In this document: positions 1 to 11,179 of the stretch, one piece after another
Layout of the letters: each line of letters begins with the position of its first letter
How positions within the stretch are numbered: the stretch's first letter is position 1
From: Cladocopium goreaui
Lineage: Eukaryota > Sar > Dinophyceae > Suessiales > Symbiodiniaceae
Direction: 5' to 3'
DNA: 64,000 bases
Assembly (NCBI GenBank): GCA_947184155.2
Contig: CAMXCT020003135.1
Location: 280,440 to 344,439 of the forward strand
The notes under the pieces: generated by a model
The model's input: only the letters and a program-made list of their open reading frames with translations
Told to the model about the DNA's origin: nothing
Databases searched by the model: none
Program-made: the position numbers and the translations under genes

Positions 1-140
1 CAAAATCACTATGACTATACCTGGGTTGTATATGGTTGTATGTGGTTGTATGATGTGTTACCATCCCCAAATGGTAGGTCCTGGTAGGTCTTTGGCATTG
101 GGTTTACCAAATTACGCCAATTGGACATGGCACTTTCCAG

Positions 141-228
141 GTTCCGCGACGTGGAAGAAGCACGAGCGGCGTGCCAGTCGCGCAAGGGACACCCAGTGGT
201 GCAGCTGGCAATACGAACGAAGATATGA
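141..228 (+). CDS. candidate terminal exon, hypothetical protein
   Basis: Follows a good acceptor (CACTTTCCAG) with one leftover base, then 28 codons (FRDVEEARAACQ...VQLAIRTKI) and a TGA. Third positions are mostly G/C and first positions purine-rich, which favours this strand; the reverse strand is also open but is rich in Pro/Val/Leu. No family recognised. The upstream exon is not identifiable. Confidence 0.4.
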
Positions 229-268
229 TTGCGACTTTTGCACTTCCAAAGCGATTATTAGATGCATG

Positions 269-362
269 CTGGTTGGTGGTGTGGAACATTTTTTTTCCAT
301 TATATATTGTATAATCCTTCCCATTGACTAATATTTCTTAAGATGGTTAAAACCACCAACCA
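269..362. repeat. family B MITE
   Basis: Begins TGGTTGGTGGTGTGGAAC and ends AACCACCAACCA, with the family's internal poly-T and TCCCATTGAC blocks. Confidence 0.75.
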
Positions 363-1048
363 ACATGACTTTAAACAATCACATTTACAATTGCCAGGAT
401 TCTCACATCACAATCATTCTTGCGATCATTCTGGATTGTCAGATTTTTTTGTAAATGTCAATAGCTGTCAGCCTCTACATCGCTGTTTCTTTCAGCAAGT
501 TTCTTTCAGCGAGTTATTGCCAGTTATCGATCTGGTATCAGCCCAGAACTGTGAACATATTTTTAACCATCAATCCTAAATGAGGCTTTGTACATCTGAG
601 AATTTATTTGGGGAGATAGCATTTGAGTCGTGAATTCTCACTTTTTGCAGTCAACACCCCAATGTTCCAATCGACCCGGGTGAATGACAATCTGGCATTG
701 CTATTCCATTTTCTTGGACGCCAATGGAGTCTTCATTGCGTAAATATTTAGCCACTGTTTGAGAAACGACAGGCTATCCCAACAAATCAACAATGTGGTC
801 AATCCAAGTAAAAACCTCCCAAAACTATAAGTGGGACTGTATAAATAATCCGCAAATGGATGCAAAAGGTATTTGTTTATCGCATTGGGTGGATCCCACA
901 TTAGATGGTATACCGAATTGTTATATAATGTTTTTTGCAACATAAATATTTAAAAGAAGCACAAGTTGTATTTCATACCGTAGGGAAGCCCATGGATTAT
1001 TATATCATCGATGTTCATAGTTTTTCTTACGTCCCATTCATTCTGGAT

Positions 1049-1160
1049 CTGGTTGGTGGTTTTTGGAACATGTTTTTTTTCCATATCTTGGAAATAATGA
1101 TCCAAACTGACTTTCAGATTTTTCAGACGGGTAGGTCAACCACCAGGCCACCAACCAGGG
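1049..1160. repeat. family B MITE
   Basis: Terminal CTGGTTGGTGG and CCACCAACCAG. The right end abuts the small coding island that starts at 1171. Confidence 0.8.
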
Positions 1161-1170
1161 ATGAATTGTA

Positions 1171-1290
1171 ATGACCTCACGTCGTGATATCACTGGTGCC
1201 CATGTGGCCCTTTTCATCGATGCTGGCGATGCTGCAAGAGTCCCCTTGGAGTCATGGAGGATCTTTGAGAGAAACAAGATAAGAATCTAA
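1171..1290 (+). CDS. small ORF, hypothetical protein (39 aa)
   Basis: ATG to TAA, peptide MTSRRDITGAHV...SWRIFERNKIRI. Codons follow an RNY pattern and the section ALFIDAGDAARV is protein-like. The reverse strand is also open, after a plausible acceptor TTTCTCTCAAAG, so the strand is not settled. It could be a first exon with a non-GT donor near 1276. Confidence 0.3.
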   Translation: MTSRRDITGAHVALFIDAGDAARVPLESWRIFERNKIRI

Positions 1291-1455
1291 TAATCTAATA
1301 TCTAGAAAAGCCATCACACATATATATATACATACAATATATTACTGTATATATATACACATAAATCAACCAATTGTAATTGCAACCATTTGCTAAAACC
1401 AACTATGACCAACTATATTGTTTAACCTTTAGATTCATAGCCAGTCTTCAACCAG

Positions 1456-1599
1456 ATGTTCTCAGCTATCCTCAAGGTCCGGACCTTGTCCTGGTACGAC
1501 ACGCCAAAGACTGCGCTGCCCTACGTCTGGAGTCCCAGAAAAAATCAGCCCGCCGAATCTCGCGATCACTATATATATAGTGTAACATTTGATATTTGA
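1456..1599 (+). CDS. small ORF or exon, hypothetical protein (47 aa)
   Basis: ATG directly follows an acceptor-like CTTCAACCAG. Codons are G/C-rich at third positions to about 1570 (MFSAILKVRTLSWYD...PAESRDH), then become AT-rich to a TGA. The real exon probably ends near 1570. All reverse frames are broken, so plus is preferred. No family recognised. Confidence 0.4.
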   Translation: MFSAILKVRTLSWYDTPKTALPYVWSPRKNQPAESRDHYIYSVTFDI

Positions 1600-1730
1600 A
1601 TATATAAGAAGTACATGTTGGCCATTTAAGAGTTTTTAAATGACACTCACTCGAAGCGTCTTTGGGATGATGAAACTGGATTTGTCGGAGCGAACCCATA
1701 GCTGGCCTTATTTGAGCTATTTTCAGTCTA

Positions 1731-1830
1731 CCCTCTGGTGAACTAACATAACAATGGAACATCACCATTTTTAATGTGAAAATTCACTATAAATGGCCAT
1801 TTTCAATAGCTATGTTAAATTACCAGAGGG
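1731..1830. repeat. family A MITE
   Basis: CCCTCTGGTGAACTAACATA at the left and TTAAATTACCAGAGGG at the right, flanked on both sides by TA. Confidence 0.9.
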
Positions 1831-2197
1831 TAGTCGCTAATTGTAATTGATCCATATTTTTATTATTGATGATGATGATGATGATGATGATGACCAAACC
1901 TCTATACTATATCAGTACATATATCATCACCTGTTTACCTATTGTAGTCGGGTATAATGTAGCCAAACATATGCTGTGTTATGACATATTACAAGCAACG
2001 ATAACTGCAACCATGCGCTATAAACAACTACAAATAACCAACACAACTACATGGGGGAGTTCTCAAACATGAGTGCCCCAAACCAATGGTTTTCCCATTG
2101 AACATAAGCAATAGCTTGGATGATTTTGGGGTCTCCCATTTTAGGAAATCCCCAATATATAACCCACTGGATAGCTGGTCTTGAAACACACAAACTG

Positions 2198-2306
2198 GTT
2201 GGTTTTGTTGGTGGTTTGGAACATTTTTTATTTTCCATAATGTATATGGGATAATCCTTCCCATTGACTTTCATATTTTTCAAGATGGTTAAAACCACCA
2301 ACCAGT
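2198..2306. repeat. family B MITE
   Basis: ACTGGTTGGTTTTGTTGGTGG left end, CCACCAACCAG right end. The left TIR carries a small internal duplication. Confidence 0.8.
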
Positions 2307-2595
2307 TTGGATTGAAATCACCATTGTTAATGGGTAAATCCACTATTTCTATGGCCATTTTCAATAGCAAACTATTTCTTTGGTTCTTCTGTTTTTTTCC
2401 AGGTTCTTCAAAGTGATCCTTTTGATATGGTATGATGTCACCCTTACCCTTGTTGGGGTTACCTGACCTCGAATTAAGGTGGTTCCTAAGGTCACTGACT
2501 AAAGAATCAGGCTTTGGATTAAAACAAAAATCTCACAACAGATCATGTTTGTGACATTGTGTTTCGGATTATGACCTCAACCCCATGTGATTGTG

Positions 2596-2676
2596 TTTGT
2601 TTGTTTGTTTGTTTGTTTGTTTGTTTGTGTGTTTGTTTGTTTGTTTGTTTGTTTGTTTGTTTGTTTGTTTGTTTGT
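2596..2676. repeat. (TTTG)n microsatellite
   Basis: About 20 tandem TGTT units with a single GTGT interruption. Confidence 0.95.
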
Positions 2677-2708
2677 TTTTGATATACTTAGTTGTTTCAA
2701 CCGTACAG

Positions 2709-2924
2709 GGGGATGCCTGTCCATTAAATACTAGCCTGGCTCATTGGCGGGAATCACGGCTTGGGGTTACATTGGGGATATCTGACAATATGGCTGTGAC
2801 TCAATATGGGGAAACCCAAAAAAGGATGGCAAAGTTCATGATTAAAAAATATGATTTTATAAACAATTATATTTTGAAGGTGCACTATGTTTCAACGGAC
2901 CAATGCTTTTGCACATGTATTTGA
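2709..2924 (+). CDS. candidate terminal exon, hypothetical protein
   Basis: Acceptor CAACCGTACAG, then 71 codons open to TGA (GDACPLNTSLAHWRES...VHYVSTDQCFCTCI). The section QKRMAKFMIKKYDFINNYIL looks like a natural basic/amphipathic segment. It ends in a Cys pair. Reverse frames are poorer. It directly follows the TTTG microsatellite, which would serve as part of the upstream intron. Confidence 0.45.
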   Translation, partial: GDACPLNTSLAHWRESRLGVTLGISDNMAVTQYGETQKRMAKFMIKKYDFINNYILKVHYVSTDQCFCTCI

Positions 2925-3743
2925 CCCAAGTTCTTCCCACAATCTATTGTGGTTTAAATGCACCTCATTGCTCCATGTGCAACGCAAATTGCCCCCCCCC
3001 CGGCCGCGTGGGTGAACAGAGTGCATGCATGGGGGATGTACATTTACCAAAAAACACCCCATCAACCACCATATACCTGGCCAAAAATTAAGGGCTATAC
3101 TCTCCGGTAAAGCCATTTGGTATGAACTTTTTATCCGTTTTTATTATGTTTACATCTTGTATTCTGTGATTGGTTACATCCGCTAAGCATTACAATCCAT
3201 GTTTCTTTAGCAGAGATTACATTCTCGTAGATCCTCGTAGTAGTTGTTTCACCTGAATCATGGACGGTCAATAGATCCCCACGTTGCATGAATCCCGCAT
3301 GTTCCACTCATCACCGCATGCGACATATATTCTACACATATATAATGCCATGTTACTGCATGGTCATACCCCATTGGCAGGGTGTGTATATTAGATATCA
3401 GCAACCAAACACTAGTCACTAGTGGCGGTCGCTGTTCCATTCCCCACATGTTGGTGCTTTGGGGGATCTGGCAAAACTGGTGATTGGAAGAACATGGAAA
3501 ACACATCTCCTTCTGGTGCTTTCAAACATGTTTTTTTTGTTTTTTTCCCGTCATATTGGGAATGTCATCATCCCAACTGACTAGGTCAACCACCAACCAG
3601 CCTCCACCAACCAGCCTTTGTTTTGTTGGTGACCTCTGGTGACTGAGGGAAGGCTTACCATGATGGCCAGCGCCAAGTGCATCCGGTGCGCCGGAGTGGT
3701 AAGTCCCCGAAGTTCAATGGGAGATCTCCAGGATCCTCAATTG

Positions 3744-3845
3744 GAGGTACGTTAGTACCATATTTTTGGCCATATTTTGGGGCATATCTCCTCACATAGG
3801 CCTGAAAAATAGGCCTCAAAAAATGGTAGGTAGTAGGTACCTCCA
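3744..3845. repeat. family F MITE
   Basis: GGAGGTACGTTAGTACC left end and GTAGGTACCTCC right end, followed by AATTTAG, an acceptor-like end. Confidence 0.75.
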
Positions 3846-3966
3846 ATTTAGGTTTCAAAACTGGCCATTCATAAGTGGGGGTATAACTGGTATAACTAGT
3901 TACTAACCAGCTATGAGTCGTTGGATGATCCTCCAAGTAGCCATTTTGGCCATTTTTATCAGCTAA

Positions 3967-4163
3967 AGATAACTGTTTGGTGGTTTGGAACATGGCTTTT
4001 ATGGGATAATGATGGTTAATGATGATAAATAATGGTTAATAATCACTGTTTGGTGGTTTGGAACCATGGAATTTTATGAGTTCCCATCATAGTTGGGAAT
4101 GTCATCATCCCAACTGACTATATCATATGTTTCAGAGGGGTAGGCGAAAAACCACCAACCAGA
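3967..4163. repeat. two overlapping family B MITEs
   Basis: The left end CTGTTTGGTGGTTTGGAAC occurs twice (3970 and 4048), with a single right end CCACCAACCAG. This suggests an insertion or partial duplication of one copy in another. Confidence 0.65.
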
Positions 4164-4825
4164 TAATGTTAGTTGCACAACCATCACACATTTCTAAGCT
4201 GTAATCTAGTTGGGGGAGAATCTAGGGCCCAGTGAAGCCGAACACATGCCTTGTCTCATGCTTCGTCAGCCTAGGACTATAGGTTGTTCCTTGTCTATAT
4301 GGTGGTGGTTTGCATCCGTACCTACCAGGGTTCGAACTCTCAAATTTGAAAGGCTATGCCGCTATTCTTCATATGTTTTTTTTTCATTGGTTTACATCCA
4401 AGCCGCGTATGTCTCAGCAAGTGAAAGCAACAATGGGTGGAAGAAATAGTTATTATGTTTTTTCACGACAGCCGCGGATCATTTGTCACATGCCCAGCAC
4501 ACTGTAAGCTGGACTTATCCATTCCAGAGTTGAATGAAGGAAACATCCACAAAAAATCACAACATGTGCTCCCCCCCAGTAGATTTATCTATTGAATCTA
4601 TTATTATATATTATTATTATTAGTAGTAGTAGTAGTATTATTATTACTATTATTATTATCCACTGTAAATCCGTTGGTTATTCAACAGTTGCAACGTGAT
4701 AGCGACTGAAAACGTGATGCCCCAATTAATAAGTTGGTTCTTACCCATCTAATTGTGATTAGTTCATCACCCTAACCCCAGTTCCTCGAGTTCTGTTCAC
4801 CAACTTAGCTAACTTTTGGGGGCAG

Positions 4826-6691
4826 CACCGACCGAACGTACAATTCCTGGAATTATGACCGCTAGTTATTCGAAGCTTCAGCGTCTCAGGACCTACTTCG
4901 GCTGCAACATCCTGCCTGCAGTGGAGACATCCTGCAGGTCAGGGGATAATTGGCTCCGGTCGGTTTTCCTTAGAATCTCAGGGTGAAACAGCATCAGACA
5001 GCTGTCAGTCGGGCCTTTGGGACCCAATGGGATGCTCGTTTTCCGAGATATGGTCGGGCCTTTGACCCCCACAGTTGTATCATGAGTACCGCATGGGTTG
5101 TTTTGTCAAGGGAACCTGTTTGGAACCCTAACTGGGGCAACAAAAATAGCAGGTTGGGGACCACCGCCTCTTGTCCCACGGGCCATTGGGCGGTGTACCT
5201 AGGTACCACTTTCATCATAGTTGACCTAGGCCCTAGGCAAATAGACCAACCTAGCTGGGGGGGCAAAGCTTCTATATTCCTAGACCTTCCAACTAGCCGG
5301 AAAAAGTAGTAAAAGTCTAGTTCATTGGGTGAAACAATGTAAAACACTATTTTTAAGGGTAAAAAGAGAGGGTCAAACGGTTCATGTTTTCCATATGTTG
5401 AAGAACCAGTGAGTAAATCCCATTCAGTCATCATAGACCCAAACGTTACTCCCTGACTTCAAAGAGGCCTGTAGCATCGCGCTGAACTTGGCCTTGGAAG
5501 CCCGTCGCGCGGAGCTACAATGCCCTCCGCGGTAAAACGTGTTACGTCTCTGTGGGATTTTGCAAATTTGAAATTGGAATATCATGGGATAATGAGGACA
5601 TAGCATGGGGATAGAAGTTTGGAAATCTTGTTTCACCCAACAACCAACCATTATTATTGGGATTTGTTCATGGTATATAAACAGAACTTAAACTTGACGT
5701 GAAAACGTTGGGTGATTTCACGAAGATTTCACATGGTGGATCCAAGGACGGATTTCGTGGAGAAATGATGTGAGGGGAGACATGATCAAAAACTGATTTG
5801 TGAACACTGGAGATCTTACCAAATACCCTAAATGGTAATTCAACTTCGCGAAAATCACCATTTAGACTGGGTAGGTCATTGTAAGTCACGAATCACAGAT
5901 CATCCCCCAAAAAAACGGCCATTTTCCATAGCCATGTTTAATAATCAGAAGAACGATCTGAACGATGTTCAACAAGACCATAAGGACCCGGACCCAGCAA
6001 AGTGGATTTATAACCCCTGAGGATCAATAGCAGGAACGTTTGTCAATTACTTCAAGTTGTTTAGTTATTGAATATCAATAATCACATTCTTATGACTCAA
6101 TACAAGTGAGGTATTAAAAAAAAACAGTGAGGTATGTTTGTAAACAAAAATGATATGTCACGATATGTCAATTAAACAACTGAATGTTATGATTACCTGA
6201 TCTGGTTGGTGGTTTGGAACATTTTATATTTTTCTCATCATATTGGGAATGTCATCATCCCAACTGACGAATTCATATTTTTCAGAGGGGTAGGCTCAAC
6301 CACCAACCAGTGATATTATAAAAGTGATATTCATTACCTCATCGGAATCCAATCCTGGGGGCCCTCGGATGGGCACTTCATGGTAGTTGTTGCAACGGGG
6401 AATGTTCATATACTAAGAATATCTAAGAATCTAAAAACTTATGATTATATAGAGCATTCAAGTGCTGCTTTGAATGTTATGTTTGTTGTTAAAATCCCTG
6501 TGTTTGCTGGTTGCACAGTATTTGATTGTTCTTTAATGTTGTTTATAGTTGTGTGCAACGTGTCCAAGATTGGCCCTTTGATCTCCGACATGATGCCCCT
6601 GTGATCTGCTGTGTTTCTTTCACAGCAGGCGTTGTTCTCGGAGAAGCCTGAGCTGGAGTTGATGATCAATCAGAATCTCGTTGATGGCTAA
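4826..6691 (+). CDS. 3' end of a multi-exon gene, hypothetical protein
   Basis: Six plus-strand exons joined by GT-AG introns in consistent phase: 4826-4937, 4992-5052, 5437-5531, 6311-6382, 6549-6600 and 6626-6691 (TAA). Peptide landmarks in order: GIMTASYSKLQRLRTYFG, QLSVGPLGPNGMLVFRDM, LPDFKEACSIALNLALEAR, SSESNPGGPRMG, VQDWPFDLRHDAP, SEKPELELMINQNLVDG. Introns are 54, 384, 779, 166 and only 25 nt. The acceptor of the fourth exon is the last base of a family B MITE. The 5' exons are not found. No domain recognised. Agreement of five phases makes chance unlikely, but some boundaries (the 25-nt intron above all) could be wrong. Confidence 0.5.
6201..6310. repeat. family B MITE in an intron
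   Basis: CTGGTTGGTGG...CCACCAACCAG with TGA on both flanks. Its 3' CAG is the predicted acceptor of the exon at 6311. Confidence 0.85.
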
Positions 6692-7169
6692 CCCTTGGCA
6701 AAGGTAGCTGAGTGGGTCATTCCATGCCGGAATATATGATTCATAATATGATCCAGCTTGTGACTGTTTTGTTTGCTGGGTAATTGTACAAGATGAGGCT
6801 CGATGGTTTCATTGTTCTGGGCAAAAGAAAACATAACTCATGAAAGAAACTGGTCCCAGTACAAATTATATGGTTGATGTGGGGGGAAGTCATCAACAAG
6901 TCGACACGCTTGTTGAAGGTTTTTGAGGTACTGAAAAAGTTGCCCTGATAGTCCCTTGGTGGTTGGGAATCGTTTCTACTGTTGCATCTCTGCGACTTGA
7001 AAGTGGAATCCCCGCAAGGTTACACTTCTCTCCCAGTAGACTTAACTCATTATCTGCCACATCCTTTCACAGCTGACTCCCCCTAGCTATAAGTTTGGTT
7101 TATTACCCATCTAATCCAATTATAATCACTACGAACCCCGTACTTGCAACTCTAGTTTACAAAAAAAAA

Positions 7170-7346
7170 ATGCAGGCGGGCGCCTTCCAGGAAGTGAACA
7201 CAGTCACGGACGATCCATTTCTGGGTGGTCTACCCGCAGCAGCTGGCTGCCTCTTTGTTTTTTTTTCCATAACTGTTGTGATTTGTTTCTCTTATCTTCG
7301 CTTTCATGTGGCTATGAGTCAAAACCCTGGTACCCTCTACCCTCTG
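7170..7346 (+). CDS. single-pass membrane protein fragment, hypothetical
   Basis: Starts at ATG (MQAGAFQEVNTVTDD) or after the acceptor TGCAG at 7175. A clear transmembrane segment follows (GCLFVFFSITVVICFSYL), then a basic side RFHVAM. The frame runs into a family A MITE. Canonical splicing would use CTG|GTAATT at 7347. Exact removal of the MITE would instead give a TAG straight after NPGTL. Complete tiny membrane protein or internal exon: undecided. Confidence 0.45.
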
Positions 7347-7450
7347 GTAATTTAATATAGCTGTTGAACATGGCTGTTTATAGCTGATTTACCTAGTCAA
7401 AATGATGATTTTCGATAGCTATGTTAGTTCCCTGTTAGTTTACCGGAGGG
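7340..7450. repeat. family A MITE at the end of a coding island
   Basis: Left CCCTCTGGTAATTTAATATAG; right end TTTACCGGAGGG is mutated in the CCAG core. TA flanks. Confidence 0.85.
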
Positions 7451-7529
7451 TAGGTACTTTAAAATACCCGGTCAATATGCTAATTTCATATAGATCTTGA
7501 CCCATCCCCATGTGCTTCGCAACATCAGG

Positions 7530-7583
7530 AAAGAATACATCCGACTGCAGGCGCCGGGGCGACAACACTTGGCAGTGAACTAA
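7530..7583 (+). CDS. possible terminal micro-exon
   Basis: After CGCAACATCAG one leftover base, then KEYIRLQAPGRQHLAVN and TAA. Short, G/C-rich. Could end the gene carrying the membrane segment at 7170. Weak. Confidence 0.25.
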   Translation, partial: KEYIRLQAPGRQHLAVN

Positions 7584-7794
7584 ACCAAGAGGGTACCCCA
7601 AAAATAGACATGTCGATGTTTACCATGTGGGGGTTCCATGAATGGGGATACCCCAATAGCTGGATGGTGACTTCATGGAAAATCCGAAAACGAATGATTT
7701 AGGGGTACGCTTACTCTAGAAAAAACCTTCGTGTTTTTTGGCACCCAATACTACAAACATCTAGAAACCATCACTTAAATCTGGATGAATCATA

Positions 7795-7894
7795 CCCTCT
7801 GGTAATTTAACATAGCTATTGAAAATTGCCATTTATAGTTGATTTACCCACTAAAAATTGTGATTTTCCATAGTTATGTTAAATTACCAGAGGG
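7795..7894. repeat. family A MITE
   Basis: CCCTCTGGTAATTTAACATAG...TTAAATTACCAGAGGG. The right TA is mutated (GGGGAATCC). Confidence 0.85.
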
Positions 7895-8149
7895 GAATCC
7901 CGGGGCTGGCCGCTGGCCGAGGTTTTACATCATGGGAAAGACATCGAACTAAAAAAAGTGGATTTCTTGATGTCTGTCAGTCTGTCGGTATTGCCAATCT
8001 GGATTCATTTCACCATAGTCACAAATGGTTGCATATCCCACCTTCTGGGGGTTAAAGTTCTATAGTTTGCTATATTAATGGCATGTGCCCTCCGCGCCTA
8101 AGTAGGCCTACTAAGTATAGGGTATGAATCCGCAAAAAAAAAGAATATA

Positions 8150-8249
8150 CCCTCTGGTAAACTAACATAGCTATGGAAAATCACCATTGTTAATGGGAAA
8201 ATCCACTATAAATGGTCATTTTCAATAGCTATGTTAAATTACCAGAGGG
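8150..8249. repeat. family A MITE
   Basis: Near-perfect TIR copy with TA on both flanks (GAATA...TATTGG). Confidence 0.9.
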
Positions 8250-8309
8250 TATTGGATGGTTGCCTCCAGAATTTCAGATGGAATGTGTCAGGGCAGCTCC
8301 TCTAAAAAG

Positions 8310-8503
8310 CGTGGGAAATTGTGCTTGGTCAACATGGGTCAACTGAGACGGCTCGCAACCTGTCGTCGATGTCGAATCATTGCACCGAAGTCTTGAACGA
8401 ACTTGTGGACGGCTTGGAAATCAGATGGCGGCCTGGCGGCCATGGGCAAAAAAAAATAGTGTTACAGTCCTGTCTTGATTTACGGAAGGCAGCAGTGTTT
8501 TGA
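8310..8503 (+). CDS. candidate exon, hypothetical protein
   Basis: Open from a possible acceptor TCTAAAAAG to a TGA. Peptide WEIVLGQHGSTETARNLS...NELVDGLEIRWRPGGHGQ. The central part (SNHCTEVLNELVDGLEI) reads as helix. The coding signal fades after 8450, so the true 3' boundary may lie earlier. No family recognised. Confidence 0.4.
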
Positions 8504-9422
8504 CAAACACCGGAGGGTAGTATGGAGCATATGGAGTAATGCTTGAGGGAATACACAAAAAGTAAACAACATATCACACCGCTGAAATCAGGCATTGGAA
8601 CCCCAAACATGGCCCACGTCAATAAATTGCTTTCCCCATGCCCTAGTTGTTTGTTTATGTTTGTTTTCAGAGGGCTACTTGGGGGTGTAGGTCCGCTTAA
8701 TGCCTGCCATAGATTAGAGGGATTACATTCCAACTTACGGTGATTGTTGAACCATGGCTATACCGTTCCACCTGTTGACAATCCCAACTGCACCTGAAGT
8801 TTTGATTCATGACGGCCATGAAGTCTGGGCAGTCGTAAAGGCATAGAAATCAGATCTAGAAACTTAATCACCTCAATCTGGTTGGTGGTTTCATTTACCT
8901 TGCAGTAAATGTTTGCATAGATATGGAAAACGTATGGCTTCAGCAGGAATTACCTAGAAGTGTCGGGTTTTTCATATATATATATATGTGAATTTACTGG
9001 AAGGTATTTTTGGCTTCAAACATGATGGACTCGAATCCCAGCTGGGATGGTGAGTCCAACCAGCCGAACACTCTCCGCTTGTTGTTTGGCGAGTGTTTTT
9101 TATTGATATGTGCGGCCTTTCCATAGCAACCTGGGATGATTGGGGCCGCAGTTGATCGGAGAGTTTTTGTCTTCCAGGGTTTCCCTTTGCTGTGCTATGG
9201 GATGCTCATGCTCGGCTGAGCACCCCAAATATCAGGAATCCCAGCAGAAATATAGATGATTATGTTTCACCAGGGTTGCAAAAGTAGTTGCGTATCATGC
9301 GATCACGAGGTTTTTTTGGTGCACTTCTGTCTCATTTTATTGAAATACAATCATATGATATACAGTATAGATCGACAAATGGGTACACATGATTGGGTAG
9401 ATTCCATTAGATTCCCATATCT

Positions 9423-9486
9423 TGGAGGTATCCCCTCACATAGACCATACATAGACCTTATATATGGCATAGGTACTTCCAATTCA
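9423..9486. repeat. family F MITE, short copy
   Basis: TGGAGGTATCCCC...ATAGGTACTTCCA. Followed at once by the acceptor ATTCAG of the next exon. Confidence 0.6.
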
Positions 9487-9487
9487 G

Positions 9488-9708
9488 GTTCATTGTTTGC
9501 CGTTCCGGTTGGCCGTTCTGGCACGCTCCAGGAGCTGTTTAAAAAGGAACGGCTGAGTGGTTTGGAACGGCAAGTGGTTTGGGCGTCCCAGACATGGCCG
9601 GTCGGGCCGGTCGACCTGACAAAGTACCGCCCTTGCACTTTGTACCTAACTACAGCAAGCAAACCAAAAAACATGGGGATGTCTATATATATATATATAT
9701 CTGGTTAA
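9488..9708 (+). CDS. candidate exon, hypothetical protein
   Basis: Begins after AATTCAG at the end of a family F element. Peptide SLFAVPVGRSGTLQELFKK...VGPVDLTKYRPCTLY, G/C-rich to about 9645, then fading into a TA microsatellite before the stop. The reverse strand is open but Pro/Ser/Arg-rich. No obvious donor; splicing near 9650 is likely. Confidence 0.4.
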
Positions 9709-9748
9709 TACATGGTTATTATATGTTTAATGACGACAAATCATAAAC

Positions 9749-9855
9749 TGGTTGGTGGTGACTTAACCATCTTGAAAAATATGAGTTCGTCGATGGGAAG
9801 GATGACAACCCATATGTGAAATGGAAGATAAAATATGTTCCAAACCACCAACCAG
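9749..9855. repeat. family B MITE
   Basis: CTGGTTGGTGGTGACTTAACC...CACCAACCAG with TAAA on both flanks, a candidate 4-bp target duplication. Confidence 0.85.
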
Positions 9856-10106
9856 TAAACATAGGGATAATTTACAGAAAGACCATGTACATACAGGCAT
9901 TATCCAAGTTTAACACCCAATTCATGTACAATCTGCAAGACCAACTCAGGAAGGCCATGGGAATTTGCAAATTCAAATTGCTTTCCTCTCCCGTTTAACG
10001 GTGGTTTCACTGCCTCACATCCAATCAAACACGGCTGGAAAACTCATGGAAAACCCACCAATTTAGTTGGGAGGTTTTTCCCAGCGAACCAAACCCCCAT
10101 TTTTAG

Positions 10107-10618
10107 TTTGGGTACCCTCTGGTAATTTAACATAGCTATGGAAAATCACCATTTTTAATGGGTAAATCCACTATAAATGACCATTTTCAATAGCTATGTA
10201 AACGTTTACCAGAGGGTATTTTGTCCAGCGACTTGACGAGATGTTCATTGCTGGTCAGTTGATGATGGATGATTGTTCTCTTAAAATGGCATTTAAGGCA
10301 TTTACGCTTACACAAACGAATGGCTTACCCCACAGTAAACAAACATGGCTCTTGGCATTTCCCATCTTTAAGGCGAACATGACCAGACCACCAGGTGCAG
10401 TTTCACACAAGGTTTGCATACTGGAAGGAATATCCAGCTTTGTACCCACTTATAGACCTAACCAAAGTGACATTACAAGGTTAGAGACACATTCATTGGC
10501 AGTCTTGGGCAATTCCTTTTCCCATATTAAATCCCTTCCTAGAAACCCTGGGGTATTTTTGGATCTTGTCATTTTGGGACCTTACAGTACCTTACACGAT
10601 ATTGCTAATGGTGGATGA
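10107..10618 (+). CDS. longest coding island, interrupted by a family A MITE
   Basis: Acceptor CATTTTTAG, then TTTGGGTA. The MITE 10115-10216 and one TA must be removed. The frame then runs 135 codons to TGA (FGYFVQRLDEMFIAGQ...KMAFKAFTLTQTNGL...GISSFVPTYRPNQSD...PYSTLHDIANGG). Codon usage is less G/C-biased than in other islands. No family recognised. It is the best single coding stretch of the window. The right part alone is 125 codons from an ATG at 10241, so the MITE may instead lie upstream of the start. Confidence 0.55.
10115..10216. repeat. family A MITE inside a coding island
   Basis: CCCTCTGGTAATTTAACATAG...GTAAACGTTTACCAGAGGG, TA on both flanks. Removal leaves TTTGGG-TA-TTTTGTCC in frame. 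Confidence 0.9.
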
Positions 10619-10628
10619 TTCACTATGA

Positions 10629-10781
10629 TTCACGAATTATGAATGCGTTTCGTCGCAACGAGATTCGTCAAAATTCCCTCCGCGTTTCACCGGCGAGGCC
10701 AATTTTACCCAGAAGTTGGAAGAGATCACGTCGCTGGTGCCCAGATCATCCCAAAAAGTTTTTCGACGAAAAAATCCATGG
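10629..10781 (+). CDS. candidate exon, hypothetical protein
   Basis: Open frame FTNYECVSSQRDS...FTGEANFTQKLEEITSLVP...VFRRKNPW, ending at a donor CCATGG|GTCCCC. The second half could start at the internal acceptor TTTTACCCAG (10718). Two other plus frames are open here, so frame confidence is moderate. Confidence 0.35.
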
Positions 10782-10938
10782 GTCCCCCAGCTATGTGTGC
10801 TGGTTTATACTCATCCCTGAAACTAGTTTCATATATATATATAATTATATACACATAAAGTCATATATATATATATTATATAAATATACGTATATATAAT
10901 TAAACAATAAACATCCATAAATCATAGAATGCACTTAG

Positions 10939-11087
10939 TTCCAATCCGTTCCCTGTGAAACTTGGGCTACTTGGGCTCCAAGGAATCAGGTGACCTTGTT
11001 GGAAGCCGAAAACGAGAAACTTGCCAAGAGACACGCCAAGGAGGCCGGTTGCGCAAGTGTGATCTACAGTTACTACACCCCGATGGG
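10939..11087 (+). CDS. exon, hypothetical coiled-coil-like protein
   Basis: Acceptor GCACTTAG, then 49 codons: FQSVPCETWATWAPRNQ, then LLEAENEKLAKRHAKEAGCA (helical, charged heptad-like), then SVIYSYYTPM, ending at the donor ATGGG|GTGATT. Third positions G/C-rich. Other frames contain stops or are unnatural. Family unknown. Confidence 0.5.
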
Positions 11088-11179
11088 GTGATTTTTTGGG
11101 TGTCTGAAAATAGTAGGAATAGTAGGGTATACCTCCCCCCCCCAGCAAATTCCATCAATTTCCTGCCACTAAGGCATTG

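Noticed and set aside
2559-2710. Cys/Leu/Phe/Val repeat peptide over the TTTG microsatellite
   Set aside because: A translation of the tetranucleotide repeat, with no independent coding evidence.
3944-3957. GTAGCCATTTTGGC matches 14 nt of the dinoflagellate spliced leader
   Set aside because: It lies in a region of recurrent GGCCATTTT sequence next to a family F element, lacks the rest of the leader and no SL RNA context is seen; likely chance.
4994-5434. 146-codon minus-strand open frame
   Set aside because: Antisense to the phase-consistent plus exons at 4992-5052; low-quality composition.
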